The notes: generated by a model not told the origin, from the letters alone. Shown: positions 1 through 9,800, numbered from the stretch's first letter. The stretch is DNA of 64,000 bases from Planctomycetota bacterium (GCA_021776735.1 JAJFFH010000040.1:1-64000), one strand, 5' to 3'. Made by a program: numbers and translations.

Positions 1-1061
1 AACGGCTCCCGGTCGAACAGCGCGCTTCGTACATGGCCGACGCGCTCGCGGCCGCCGAGACTGGCCGCAGCCTCACCACGAGCCTGCTCGCCGTCAGTCG
101 CCGCGAGAGATTGCAGCCCGAGGTTCGCAGCGTCGGTGCCGGAGTGCGCAAGTTGGCGCGGATTCTGCGAGGAGTCGTCGGACCCGACATACGAATCGAA
201 TGCTCGTTGACCGGAGCCGAGGACTACGTCGCCATCGACCCCGGACGTTTCGAACGTGCGCTGATGAACCTCGCCTCGAACGCCCGCCACGCCATGCCTG
301 ACGGTGGCGCGCTCCGGTTCCGGGTCCGGCGTGTCCGCGTGTTGCCGGACCAGTGCGACCACGCGGGCCTCGCGCAGCCGGGCCGCTACATCCGTCTCGA
401 CGTGGTCGATGACGGATGCGGCATGGACGCCGAAACGCGGAGCATGGTTTTCGAACCGTTCTTCACCACGCGGCAAGGGGGAACGGGACTTGGGCTAGCC
501 ACCGTGTACGGATTCATCCGGCAAAGCGGCGGCAACATCACCGTCAACTCGGCACCGGGCCGGGGCGCGCACTTCTCGATATTCCTGCCGGTAGTTCACG
601 CGCCCGCGGAGCGAAAGCCCGTCCGGCCCCGCGTCTCCGCTGCGCCGGTTGGCGGCCTCCACGGAGTCTGCCTGTTGGCGGAGGACGACGACGCAGTGCG
701 TCCCGTCGTGAGGGCCGCTCTCGAAATGGAAGGCCTAACCGTTGTCGAGGCAAAGAATGGCCGCGATGCCCTGGCCAGCTACCGCTCTTTGCCTGACGTA
801 GCGCTCATCGTCTCCGACGTGGCGATGCCCGAGATGTCTGGCTACGAGTTCGTTGCGGCCGTGACCCCTGGTCGCCCGACGATACCCGTGCTCTACATCT
901 CGGGCAACACGGCCGGGGTGCCCGAGCCGCCGGGGGCTCATCCCATGCATTCTGACTTCCTCGCCAAGCCGTTTGGCCCGACGGAACTCCGGCGCCGCGT
1001 GCGCGCCCTGTACCTTCGGAGCCAGTGCCTCGAGCCGGCGCCCGCAGGCGGCTCCGGATGA
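1..1061 (+). CDS. Hybrid sensor histidine kinase/response regulator, 5' partial
   Basis: This is the C-terminal part of a two-component hybrid kinase. The frame is open to the window edge, so the ATG at 33 is probably internal and the sensor and phosphoacceptor-His regions lie upstream. An ATPase domain follows with an N-box (NLASNARHAMP), a G1 box (DDGCGMD) and a G2 box (GTGLGLATVYG). After a linker at about residue 200 comes a receiver domain with the acidic pocket (AEDDDAV), the phosphoacceptor Asp in IVSDVAMPEMSG and the conserved Lys in FLAKPFG. A kinase with a C-terminal receiver usually autoregulates or feeds a phosphorelay; the input is unknown because the sensor is missing. No output domain follows the receiver. 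Confidence 0.9.
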   Translation, partial: RLPVEQRASYMADALAAAETGRSLTTSLLAVSRRERLQPEVRSVGAGVRKLARILRGVVGPDIRIECSLTGAEDYVAIDPGRFERALMNLASNARHAMPDGGALRFRVRRVRVLPDQCDHAGLAQPGRYIRLDVVDDGCGMDAETRSMVFEPFFTTRQGGTGLGLATVYGFIRQSGGNITVNSAPGRGAHFSIFLPVVHAPAERKPVRPRVSAAPVGGLHGVCLLAEDDDAVRPVVRAALEMEGLTVVEAKNGRDALASYRSLPDVALIVSDVAMPEMSGYEFVAAVTPGRPTIPVLYISGNTAGVPEPPGAHPMHSDFLAKPFGPTELRRRVRALYLRSQCLEPAPAGGSG

Positions 1062-1357
1062 TTCGTCCGGAATCTCTGGCGGGCTCCCCGCCGAAACGTC
1101 GTGTTGGTTTTGTCCGGGTGCTGCCCGCACGCTTAGCTGGTCGCGTGACCGCCTCTGGGCGCCCGCGCGCCTAGCTGGCCGGGGAGCGACGCGCAGGAGG
1201 CCGAACGGCAGAGCCGAACGGCACATTCGTAATGGGAAAAGGGGATAGGGTGGTGCGCGCCGTCTCTCCCCCGGCCAGCTCGCATCATAGACCGGGAGCG
1301 CGACCGGCGTGAGCCTAGTTGTCGCGTGTGCCCCAGCGCGGGACACGGGTCCGTGGC

Positions 1358-1579
1358 TCAAGCCCACGGGTGAACGGCTTGCCAGCGGTCGCCCTCGCGC
1401 CAGTGCTTCGGCAGGCGCCACCGCTCAGGACCACCCGTCGTCCGGCACAGAAGGGACCGGCCAGGCGCGTAGCATTCGGCTTCGATGACTGCTGGCGGCT
1501 CGTCCGGAACAGCGCCGAACCTGACCCAGTAGAGCCCAGGCAACGTGGGGCGTCCGCGTGCCGTTGGAAGTCCATCCAT
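1358..1579 (-). CDS. Possible small phage-type protein, perhaps frameshifted from an upstream zinc-finger frame
   Basis: I do not recognise this gene. The 73-residue frame carries LPGLYWVRFG, then PPAVIEAE and a Trp-rich end (HWREGDRWQAV), a layout seen in small phage or island proteins. A second minus-strand frame overlapping its start (up to 1680) begins MCVLCGRSDAQ and has a later H-x-x-C pair (VHRECLEW), which looks like a short zinc-binding segment. The two could be two overlapping small genes or one gene broken by a frameshift near 1560. They sit directly against a transposase fragment at 1681, consistent with decayed accessory DNA. Either could also be chance. Confidence 0.3.
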   Translation of the reverse strand: MDGLPTARGRPTLPGLYWVRFGAVPDEPPAVIEAECYAPGRSLLCRTTGGPERWRLPKHWREGDRWQAVHPWA

Positions 1580-1680
1580 TCCAGGCACTCGCGGTGGACT
1601 TCGAGGCGGTGTTCGTCTCCTCGCTCCGACCGAACGTTGATGGTGTCCTGCGCATCGGACCTGCCGCATAACACGCACAC

Positions 1681-1735
1681 TCCCTACCTCGGCGGGCTGC
1701 ACCACCGGTACACGCGCGCGGCGTGAGCGGCTGTG
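1681..1735 (+). pseudogene. 3' tail fragment of an integrase-type transposase
   Basis: The plus strand encodes YLGGLHHRYTRAA followed by TGA. This is the same C-terminal end as the larger transposase copy at 4184-5029, and the DNA is close to identical through the stop codon and a few bases beyond (GCGTGAGCGGCTG). Nothing of the catalytic core remains upstream, so only the last dozen codons survive. Confidence 0.75.
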
Positions 1736-1783
1736 TGTTGCCCCTACTTGACGGTGCGACCGCGGGACCCGTCTGTCCGCAGA

Positions 1784-2068
1784 TCACGGTACGTCGCGAT
1801 TCAGGCCCGTCGTGGCGCGCGCGGCATCCCCGCCTCCAACGTTGACGCGGTAGAATGGATACCTACGTTCGGTTGAGTCTTCGGTAGGACAAGGGACAGC
1901 CAGCCGGCGACGCTGATCGTCGTTGAGTCGGAGCCGCTTGCCCTTCAGCTGCTCCGTCAGGACGCGGTTCTCCTCGACGAGGTACGCGATCACGTCCTGC
2001 TGCTGCCGATTCATCCAGCCCGCGAGAGTCGCAAGCAGAACTCGCGGCGGATAGAAGTCGACGCTCAT
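1784..2068 (-). pseudogene. N-terminal fragment of an integrase-type transposase
   Basis: The first 56 or so residues (NRQQQDVIAYLVEENRVL, then QLKGKRLRLNDDQRRRLAV) match the start of the integrase-type transposases common in planctomycetes. After RRLAV the family sequence stops and the frame runs into a repeated motif shared with 5150-5215, so the gene is cut there. It points away from the tail fragment at 1681, so at least two element copies collided here. Confidence 0.75.
1838..1897 (+). repeat. Copy A of an element-associated repeat (partner at 5150-5218)
   Basis: TGACGCGGTAGAATGGAT and, 20 bases on, TTGAGTCTTCGGTAGGACA also occur, slightly changed, at 5152-5215 (GACGCGATAGAATGGAC and TTGAGTTTTCGGTAGGGACA). 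Both copies lie about 110 bases downstream of the same transposase tail, so this is probably the right end of that element. Confidence 0.65.
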
Positions 2069-2121
2069 GCGCCTATCGTACGAGTCGTAACGTCCGACAG
2101 GTCAACGAGTTCGGGACGGCC

Positions 2122-2139
2122 GAGTTTTTGGATAGGACG
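2122..2139 (+). repeat. GAGTTTTTGGATAGGACG motif, copy C of an element-end repeat
   Basis: The 16 bases GTTTTTGGATAGGACG are identical at 28274-28289, 26 kb away, just outside the integrase of the satellite-like island. They also resemble the GAGTYTTCGGTAGG stretch in the repeats at 1838 and 5150. An A/T-rich exact 16-mer is very unlikely to recur by chance in DNA this G+C rich. Confidence 0.6.
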
Positions 2140-2339
2140 GGCTCCGCTACGCTCCGCCACGTCCAACCCATCCCTCAGAACTCGAATCCGCTAACATAGA
2201 AACTGGTACTGAAAACCAGACCCCCTCAAGACAACGTGCCCGGTTTGCACAACTAGTGGCGCCCGCGGCGTCATAGGGTCGATGTAGAAGCGTAACCAGC
2301 CGGTCTCGCATAGCCGGCTCACATGATGAGGAGGGATCG

Positions 2340-4145
2340 ATGCGCTCTCGCACTCTCGTCCTACTGCTGGCTGCCCTTTGTGGCATCTCCTTGTTGCTCG
2401 TGCTGATGTCCGACGACTCGAACAACGGAGATCGACGACAAGGATCCCGCCTCGACGCGTGCGGCGAAGAGGAGGCCAACCCTCCGCACGCGGACGCGGC
2501 GAACGACAAGTCCGACGAATCGTCGAGCAAGACCGCCGACCAGTCTTCCGAGGGCGACTCGCCCTCCAAGCAGAACGAATCGAGAATCGTCGTGTCTGGA
2601 ACGCTGCGCTACGAGGACGGGTCACCCGTTCCTGGCGCCGTGTTGCTTCTTTCCGGAGATCGGACCACGACAGCGGTGACCGCCAGCGACGGGAGGTTTG
2701 AGATCTCAAGCGCCGCTGCGAAGACCGGAAACCACGATCTGATGATGAAGGGCGTCGGAGACTACGACTCAATCGCCATCTCCCGAGTGCGCTTGAAAGT
2801 CGACGTGCCCAAGACCATCGAAGTGACGATCACAAGAGGACTCGAGTGGTCGGGAGTCGTTTTGGCGGAAGAGACTCGCAAGCCGATCCTTGCCGTTGTC
2901 GTCCTGAATCGAGGCGGGGCGGCCATGGCCAAGGGATGGCAAGGCTCAACCTGCATCGCCATTTGCAACAAGTCGGGCCGGTTCCGGTTCAACCACGTCC
3001 CTGCCTCCCCGTACACCGCGTCGATTCGCGCGAAGGGGTATCAATCCCGCACGATGCAGCTCGGTGAGAGCAGCTTCGAGTCCCCGGCGGAGATCCTGCT
3101 CGGTGCGGCGTCGAAGCTGCAGGTGAAGTTGAAAGGCATCGCTCCCGCCTGGACGAAAATCCCTCTGTTGATCACGATCCGAAGCACGAAGGCCGACGGG
3201 AGGCTCGATGGCAAGTTCCACGAGGCGCATCACCGCCGGGGCGAAGGCCCCTGGACGATTCCCGTTCCGCCCCCGGGCCGCTACGAAGTGGAGATTCGGT
3301 CTCCGAAGCATCGCGAATTCCCGCGTTTGTCTAGATCACTCGAGGTGGCGACGGAGACGCCCGCGCCCATGGAGTTCGAGATCGATGAGGGCATTCGCGT
3401 CGTAGGATCGGTCTCATTGCCGGATGGCACGGCGGTTCCGTCGGCCCGAGTGCGTTGGGGCCCCAACGACGCGGAGGCGAAGACGAACGAGAATGGGCGT
3501 TTCGAGTTTCCGCACGTTCCCAACGGATCGGGCACGATGCAGATCTGGAACGGCGTCTTCTGGGTCGGACTCGGCGCGTTCGAGATTCCTCGTAGCGGCC
3601 AACTCGAGACCCGTCTCCGTACACACGGCACCGGCACAATTCGCGGCCGTTGCGAGGTCGACGGAAAGCCACCGAGCGCGTCGATACGCCTGATGTTGCG
3701 CGGGCCGGACGGAAAACTGCTCGGATCGGGATTCACGAAACGGGACGGCACGTTCGCACTCCAGTGGTTGAGCGCGGGGCGTTACATGGTGTCCATCAAC
3801 CCCGCCAGCGGTGGGCCGGTCATGCGCGAGATTTTGGTCGACGCGCACGGAGAACGAGTCATGGACACAATCGCGTTAGCGGCGTTCCCCAGCCTCCCCG
3901 TCGTCATCGAGAAGAACCCGGCGGATCTGGTGGTTCCGGATCGGATTTCCGTGATCGTGCTCCCTGACGGCCACCTCGGGTGGATCCACAAAACGAAGTC
4001 CGGAACATGGACACTCGAGGGGGTGCCGGAAGGAACTCACTCGGTCCTCATCCGCGGTGATGGCATTGAGACGGAGCGCCACTCCATCACGGTTCGCACG
4101 GGTCAGGTCGAACCGGTTCGAATCCGACTGCGGGCCCAGGAATAG
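2340..4145 (+). CDS. Anchored protein with four or five carboxypeptidase-regulatory-like domains
   Basis: A 601-residue exported or membrane-anchored protein. It starts with a basic N-terminus and a hydrophobic helix (residues 5-22), then a Glu/Asp/Ser-rich linker (about 25-80). Repeated beta-sandwich units of the carboxypeptidase regulatory-like type follow, recognisable as VSGTLRYEDGSPVPGAVLLL, WSGVVLAEETRKP, VVGSVSLPDGTAVPSARV and IRGRCEVDGKPPSASI. Each is followed by a 'DGRFEI'-like strand (KSGRFRF, ENGRFEF, RDGTFAL). Such domains act in extracellular adhesion or scaffolding; no enzyme motif is visible. The start is supported by AGGAGG a few bases upstream. It stands alone between degenerate transposase pieces, so it may be island cargo. 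Its specific role is unknown. Confidence 0.85.
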   Translation: MRSRTLVLLLAALCGISLLLVLMSDDSNNGDRRQGSRLDACGEEEANPPHADAANDKSDESSSKTADQSSEGDSPSKQNESRIVVSGTLRYEDGSPVPGAVLLLSGDRTTTAVTASDGRFEISSAAAKTGNHDLMMKGVGDYDSIAISRVRLKVDVPKTIEVTITRGLEWSGVVLAEETRKPILAVVVLNRGGAAMAKGWQGSTCIAICNKSGRFRFNHVPASPYTASIRAKGYQSRTMQLGESSFESPAEILLGAASKLQVKLKGIAPAWTKIPLLITIRSTKADGRLDGKFHEAHHRRGEGPWTIPVPPPGRYEVEIRSPKHREFPRLSRSLEVATETPAPMEFEIDEGIRVVGSVSLPDGTAVPSARVRWGPNDAEAKTNENGRFEFPHVPNGSGTMQIWNGVFWVGLGAFEIPRSGQLETRLRTHGTGTIRGRCEVDGKPPSASIRLMLRGPDGKLLGSGFTKRDGTFALQWLSAGRYMVSINPASGGPVMREILVDAHGERVMDTIALAAFPSLPVVIEKNPADLVVPDRISVIVLPDGHLGWIHKTKSGTWTLEGVPEGTHSVLIRGDGIETERHSITVRTGQVEPVRIRLRAQE

Positions 4146-4183
4146 CCGGGTCGTTTCTACCGCACCACCTCGCGCCGGTATAC

Positions 4184-5029
4184 GTGGGCGTGGCCGTCGT
4201 TCACGTCCGCGGTCAGCTCGAGACGGTCATCCGCTGGCATCGCCAGGGATTTCGGTACTTCTGGCGATGGAAGTCGCGATCCAAGCCGGGCCGGCCGCCG
4301 ATCGAGCAGAAGCTCATCCACCTGGTCCGGCGCATGTCGACGGACAACCCGCCCTGGGGCGCGCCGCGCATCCGCGACGAGCTCGCGCTGCTCGGGCACG
4401 ATGTCGCCGCCTCGACCGTGGCGCGCTACATGGTCCGAGTCAAAGACCGCGAGCAGGCGCGGCAGAGCTGGCGTACGTTTCTCACCAACCACATGCGCGT
4501 GAGCGCAGCCTGTGACTTCTTCACCGTGCCGACGCTGACGTTTCGAGTGCTGTACGTCTTCGTCGTGCTATCGCACGATCGACGGCGCATCGTCCACGTC
4601 AGTGTGACGCGGCATCCGACCGCAGCGTGGACTGCTCAACAGATCACCGAGGCGTTTCCTGGCGGCGAGGAGCCGCGCTACCTACACCGCGATCGGGACG
4701 GAACGTACGGGCTTGAGTTCACGCACCGTGTCGCATCGATGGGCATCCGCGAGGTCATCCGCGCGAAGCAGTCGCCGTGGCAGAACCCATACGTTGAGCG
4801 CGTGATCGGCAGCATCCGCCGCGAATGCACCGATCACATCGTCGCGCTCAGCGAAGGGCACCTGCGGTCCGTGCTTCGCGAGTACGTCGAGTACTACAAC
4901 GCGGCTCGGTGCCACCAGTCGCTCGGCGGGAACGCACCGGAGCCGCGGCCTCTCGAAGACGGAACGAAGGCCGTCACGGCCGTTCCTTACCTCGGCGGCC
5001 TGCACCACCGATACACGCGCGCCGCGTGA
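4184..5029 (+). mobile_element. Integrase-type (DDE) transposase, N-terminally truncated
   Basis: The rve/integrase catalytic core is intact: the first Asp in ACDFFTVPTLTF, the second in HRDRDGTYG, and the Glu in NPYVERVIGSIRRE. It ends in YLGGLHHRYTRAA. Homology appears to begin at LETVIRWHRQGF, so about 60-70 N-terminal residues typical of the family (seen in the separate fragment at 1784-2068) are missing, and the first dozen residues of the frame are not family sequence. It is therefore probably inactive by itself. It starts 39 bases after the stop of the preceding gene, whose right flank the insertion or deletion may have trimmed. Confidence 0.85.
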
Positions 5030-5149
5030 GCGGCTGAACCAACGACACCCTCTCTCAAACCGAGGCTGCCGCGATACCGGTCTGCCCCGGCGCTGGTGCC
5101 TTGCGCCGCAGAGCAGTCCGGCCGTCACAGACCGCGACGTCGGGCCTTC

Positions 5150-5218
5150 CGCTGACGCGATAGAATGGACGCCCACACTGAGAAATCGAAGCGCGTTTGA
5201 GTTTTCGGTAGGGACAGG
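5150..5218 (+). repeat. Copy B of the element-associated repeat
   Basis: Partner of 1838-1897. The blocks GACGCGATAGAATGG and TTGAGTTTTCGGTAGGGACA are separated by about 30 bases here and about 18 in copy A. It follows the intact transposase tail by about 115 bases, supporting a role as the element terminus. Confidence 0.65.
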
Positions 5219-5275
5219 ACAAGCCTCCGAGGGTATCTGATGGGGTTCTGAGCGGTTGGCCCCGAACGGCTCGGA

Positions 5276-5581
5276 TCAGGGCGTGGTGCCATCGCCCTCC
5301 GCAACCGCGCGCCGGCCCGCCTGGACCCGTTCCAACTCCGGCCGGTCGCCGACTTCCCGGCACAGCGTCGCGGCGCGGTCGAAGAGGCGGAGCGCCGCCG
5401 CCGTGTCGCCCAACGCAAAGAGGATTCCGGCCTGCGCGCAGAGACTGGCTTGCAGGCTCGCCGGGCCGGGCTCCGTACAGACGCCGGCCGCGCCGGCGTC
5501 GCGCAGCCGCGCGCACGCCTCCTCGTGCATGCGATAGAGACGCAGGGCGTCGGCGAGCCGTCCCTGCGCCCCGCGTATCAC
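5276..5581 (-). pseudogene. TPR protein fragment
   Basis: The 101-residue frame contains two tetratricopeptide-like helix pairs: LADALRLYRMHEEACARLRDAG and LQASLCAQAGILFALGDTAAALRLFDRAATLCREVG (helical positions read by eye). Larger TPR proteins with 'GDxxxALxLxxxxxxxCRELGD' repeats end this way, so this looks like a surviving 3' piece. It begins 16 bases after the stop of the selenoprotein gene on the same strand. It is too short to be a complete TPR scaffold. Confidence 0.5.
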
Positions 5582-5596
5582 CGCCTGTCCCTGGGG

Positions 5597-6034
5597 TCAA
5601 TCGCCAGAAGCCGCCAGAGTCTTCTTGAGCCAGAGGGTCATCTCGTCCAAGGACATCGATCCGGACTCCAATCCCAGGCGCTTGCCCTTGTGGTCCAAGA
5701 CCAAGAACGCAGGCGTACCGTCAATCCGATGACGACGAATCAAGGCTCGATGCTGCATGAAGTTCACGCGCACGATCAAACACCGATCTCGGAACGTCTG
5801 GGCAAACTTTGCGTTGAGGAACACACCGTGTTCCACCTGATGGCAAAACGGTCACCCAGCCTGGTCGAGATAGACCAGCAGAGGTTTCTTGGCCTTGGCC
5901 GCCGCCTTCTGCGCATCCTCGAGACTGCCCGAAAACCACGTTGTGCCGCGGCCCTGGTCTCGGCAAGAGTGTCTGAACTCTGCTTCAGTGTTCGGGCGGC
6001 TTCGAGGGACATCGCCGTCCGTTTGCTTCATCAT
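5597..6034 (-). CDS. Thioredoxin-like selenoprotein, Sec at the first position of a UPFC redox motif
   Basis: Read through one in-frame TGA (5854-5852), the frame gives a 145-residue thioredoxin-fold protein. The strand KKPLLVYL is followed by DQAG-U-PFCHQVEHGVF, then LIVRVNF and the cis-Pro loop GTPAFLVLD. The TGA falls exactly where the N-terminal Cys of the CxxC motif belongs, giving UxxC. Both sides are in the same frame without any indel, and a GGU-loop hairpin lies 17-33 bases past the TGA. The second TGA (5599-5597) has no such hairpin and ends the gene. The ORF caller split the gene into 5852-6034 and 5597-5836. The start is ATG 6034 or 6031, the only in-frame options. There is no signal peptide, so it is probably a cytosolic thiol-disulfide enzyme. 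The alternative is a nonsense-mutated pseudogene. No Sec machinery genes are visible here. Confidence 0.82.
5818..5834 (-). promoter_or_regulatory. Bacterial SECIS hairpin
   Basis: On the coding strand GGAACAC-GGT-GTGTTCC forms a perfect 7-bp stem with a GGU apical loop. The loop starts 24 bases after the TGA, within the spacing known for bacterial SECIS elements, and has the guanines typical of loops read by SelB. The hairpin lies within coding sequence, as expected for bacteria. Confidence 0.75.
6011..6022 (+). repeat. 12-mer ATCGCCGTCCGT, copy 1
   Basis: Exact copy followed by TTGCT. It overlaps the first codons of the selenoprotein gene (encoding QTDGD on the minus strand). Confidence 0.85.
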
Positions 6035-6152
6035 GGTTCAGCCGGGACATTGCGTCCGTTCGGTCGTCGTCCAGCCTTGAGTGACCCTAGGACGGCTGTC
6101 GCGCCCCACGGCCGCTGGGCGGGTTAGCGACAGCCCGCCCGGTCGATTTGGG

Positions 6153-6158
6153 TATAAC
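6153..6158 (+). promoter_or_regulatory. -10-like TATAAC close to the sigma factor start
   Basis: TATAAC ends 9 bases before the GTG at 6168, too close for a leader with a ribosome-binding site. A leaderless transcript is inferred. Confidence 0.45.
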
Positions 6159-6167
6159 GAAGCGAAC

Positions 6168-6821
6168 GTGTCGATCTCGGAAACGACCTGCTGGACCGTC
6201 ATCCGTGGCGCCGCCGCAGGCGGAGTCGATCAGCGCACCGAGTTCGCGCGCCGGTACGAAAGCGTGATCCGCGCCTACTTCTGTGCGCGGTGGCGTGGTT
6301 CCGGGCTCACCCGCGAGTTGGACGACGCGGTCCAGGACGTTTTTGTCGAGTGCTTCCGTGGCGCACTGGATCGTGCCGATCCGGATCGGCCGTTCCGGGC
6401 GTTCCTGTACGGCATCACGCGCAACGTCGCCCGCCGCATCGAGCACGACCGTCGGCGCGCCGGACTGCGGCTCGAGAGCGGTTTCGAGCTCCCCAGTGTG
6501 GAACGCTCGCTTTCCGAGATCTTCGACGAGGCGTGGGCTCGCGCGCTGATGCGGCAGGCCGCGGTGGTGCAACGGCTCCGGGCAGGCGACGAGCGCGCCA
6601 AGCGTCGCATCCGGCTCTTGCGACTGCGCATCCAGGAAGGCCTGCCTATTCGCAGGATCGCGGAACGGTGGGACGCCGATCCCGTCAAGCTGCACCGCGA
6701 GTACGCTCTCGCGCGGACCGAGTTTCGGCGCGCGCTCGAGTTGGTGGTCGCCGAGCACCATCCCGGGCCGCCCGGCGAGATCGAGCGGGAGTGCGCCCGC
6801 CTGGTCTCACTGTTTTCCTGA
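6168..6821 (+). CDS. ECF-type RNA polymerase sigma factor
   Basis: About 217 residues. A region-2-like segment contains LDDAVQDVFVECFRGAL and FRAFLYGITRNVARRIEHDRR, the usual ECF helix pattern for -10 recognition and core binding. A region-4-like helix-turn-helix follows near LPIRRIAERWDADPVKLHREYALAR. I chose the GTG at 6168 because family similarity begins near there and the upstream 29 codons are low-complexity; a TATAAC lies just ahead. It lies 39 bases before a giant serine/threonine kinase on the same strand, an arrangement frequent in planctomycetes, where the kinase is thought to control the sigma factor. No classical anti-sigma gene is adjacent. Its targets are unknown. Confidence 0.85.
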   Translation: MSISETTCWTVIRGAAAGGVDQRTEFARRYESVIRAYFCARWRGSGLTRELDDAVQDVFVECFRGALDRADPDRPFRAFLYGITRNVARRIEHDRRRAGLRLESGFELPSVERSLSEIFDEAWARALMRQAAVVQRLRAGDERAKRRIRLLRLRIQEGLPIRRIAERWDADPVKLHREYALARTEFRRALELVVAEHHPGPPGEIERECARLVSLFS

Positions 6822-6860
6822 AGACCGGCCGCGAAAACCCGTGCCCGCCCGAAGAGGGAC

Positions 6861-9800
6861 ATGGACGATCTTGATCGGGCGATGTTCGCGGGCTTTGAAT
6901 CCGATCCGGGCGAGAGCGTGCTCGAACGCATCGAGCGTACGGCCGGACGCAAGGCGCGGGTGCTCCTGCACGACCTCCCGCACGACGCATCACCGCTCCT
7001 GCGCATGGCCGGACCGCTGCCGAACGGGGACGAAGCCAAGGACGACAACCGGTATCACATCGTGGGCGAGATCGCCCGCGGGGGCGTCGGCATCGTCCAC
7101 AAGGCGCGCGACAAGGATCTCGGTCGCGACGTCGCCCTGAAGCTGCTGCGGGCCGAGCACGGGAACAAGCCGGAGGTGCTCGCGCGTTTCGTCGAGGAGG
7201 CGCAGATCGGCGCCCAACTACAGCACCCGGGCATCGTGCCGGTATATGGCCTCGGCCTGAACGGGGACGGCCGTCCGTACTTCACGATGAAGTTGATCAA
7301 GGGACGAACGCTCGCAGCGCTCCTGAAAGAACGCGAGAATCCGTCCGACGACGGCCGCCGCTTCATCGAGATGTTCGAACAGATCTGCCACACGATCTCC
7401 TACGCGCAGGCACGCGGCGTGATTCACCGGGATCTGAAACCGAGCAACGTCATGATCGGCGCCTTCGGCGAAGTGCAGGTCGTGGACTGGGGGTTCGGCA
7501 AGGTGCTTGGCCGGGAGGATCACCCGGCCGCGCGTTTGGCCGAGCGCACCGTCATCGCCACGGTTCGCTCCGACACGGAGGGGTCGCGGTCGCTGGCCGG
7601 CTCGGTCATGGGCACGCCCGCCTACATGCCGCCGGAGCAGGCGCTCGGCCACGTCGATGAGCTCGACCGGCAGTCCGACGTGTTCTCGCTCGGCGCCATC
7701 CTCTGCGAGATCCTGACCGGTCAACCGCCGTACACCGGCAACCCGAAGGATTTGCTCATGCTTGCGTCCCAGGCGCGGCTGGAGGACGCCCACGCGCGCC
7801 TTGAGTCGTGCGGCGCCCACGCCGGGCTCGTCGAGCTCGCGAAACGCTGCCTCGAACCGCTGCGCGGGTCGCGACCGGAGCAGGCGGGGGTCGTGGCGGA
7901 GGCGATCGAAACGCATCTGGCGGCAGCGGACGAGCGCGCGCGCGGTGCCGACCTCGAAGCGATCAAGCAGCAAGCCGAGGTCAAAGCACAGCGCCGGAAC
8001 GCGGCGTGGGCGCGGCGCAAGCGGCGCCGCACGCGACTGGTCACGGCGGCGATCCTGCTGGCGACGGCGTGCGGGGGCGGCGCGTTCCTGTGGAGTGAAG
8101 CGGACCGGGACCGGCGAGTTGCAGCCGCTCGGTCGCGAGTCGATGCCGCGATGGAACAGGCGGCGTTCCTGCGCGGCCAGCACAAGTGGGACGAGGCGCT
8201 CGCCTCCGCACGCAGGGCGCACGGCATCGCCACGACCGAAGCGGACAACGAGCTGCGACAGCGCACCGCCGATCTTGTCCGAAGCACCGAGACCGGCCGG
8301 AAAGCGCACGAACAGGCCCAGCGGCGCGCCGCGGAGGCAGCGGCATTCATCCGCGACCTCGAAGAGATCCGGCTGGCCCGTGGCGACGACATGAACAACC
8401 GCGCCACGGACCGCGCCTACGCCGCCGCCTTCCGAACGCGCGGACTTGAGCTCAGTGATTCGGGGTGTGCGGACGGTATCCGGGCACGTTTTCCCGCTGC
8501 CGTCCTCGACGTGGCAGCGGCGCTCGATGAGTGGGCCTGGCTCCGCCGCACCAAGCGACGACTGAGCGACACGGAATGGAAGCCGTTGATCGCGGTCGCG
8601 CGCGCCCTGGATCCCGACCCGTGGCGCAACGGGCTCCGGAGAGCGTCCGTGAGCGAAGACATGGACGGACTTCGCCACCTCGCGTCCGAAGCGGCCCGGC
8701 AGGGACTCCCGTTACGCACGCTCGACATGCTCGGCGTTGCCCTGGGACAAGGGGGAGACCCGGAGGCCGCCGTTGCGTTGTACCGGACCGTTCGCCACTC
8801 GCATCCCGCCGATTTCTGGGTGAATTTCCATCTCGCAGGCTTCTTGATGCTTCAGCAGCGTCCGGGGCCCGCAGAGGCGGTCCGCTTCAGCACGGCGGCG
8901 CTGGCGCTCCGGCCGGAGTCCGTGGTCGCCGTCCAACGTCTGTCCGAAGCCTTGGGGGAACTGGGCCGGCACGGGGAAGCGATCACGCGCCTTCGCGACG
9001 CGATTCGAGGGACCCCGACCAGCGCGACGCTGCACGTCGGTCTGGGTGCCGCGCTCAGCATGGTGGCGCGTTTCGACGAGGCGGTACTGGCCGATCGCGA
9101 AGCCATTGGCCTTGATCCCGACAACCTCGTCGCGCAAAACAACCTCGGATATCACCTGCTGGAAGCGGGGCATCTCGACGCGGCCGAAAACGCCTGCCGG
9201 AAGGCGATTCGGTTGGCCCCCCAGGAGGTGACACCGCGCCTCAACCTGGCGGACGTGCTGCGCCTGAAGCGGCAGTATGTCGAGGCCGAAGCCGTCTCTC
9301 GCGAAGCGGTTCACGTCGATCCGCAGGATCCGGACGCCCACGGCGGCTTGGCAGCCGTCCTCATGGAACAGGGACACCCAAAGAAGGCGCTGGCCGCGAT
9401 CCGCGAGGCGATCCGCCGCGCCCCGGGGCGTTCGAAGTTCCACTACAACCTGGGCGTATTCCTGTCCATGATGGGCCGCGAGAAGGATGCCGGGCGCGCC
9501 TGGAGCACGGCGATCGGACTGGAGCCGGCCGTCGCCGAGGCATTCGTCGGCCTGAGCTCGGTGCTTCGCCCGCGGGGAGAGTTCAAGCGCGCGGTCACGC
9601 TCTGTCGGGAGGCGATTCGCCGCAAGCCCTGGCTACCGAGCGCCCATCAGGGACTCGGCCTCTCGCTGCGCGGCCTCGGTCGCCTGGAGAAGGCCGAGGC
9701 CGCGATCCGCGAGGCCCTTCGGCTATCGCCCAACCGCGCCACGCTCTGGGCGAACCTGGCCGCGATCCTCACGGACCGTGATCGCCCGCGCGAAGCCGTC

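Noticed and set aside
5852-6034. Stand-alone 60-residue ORF, and its partner 5597-5836 as a separate gene
   Set aside because: Both are in the same frame around one TGA at the thioredoxin active site; neither half alone would fold.
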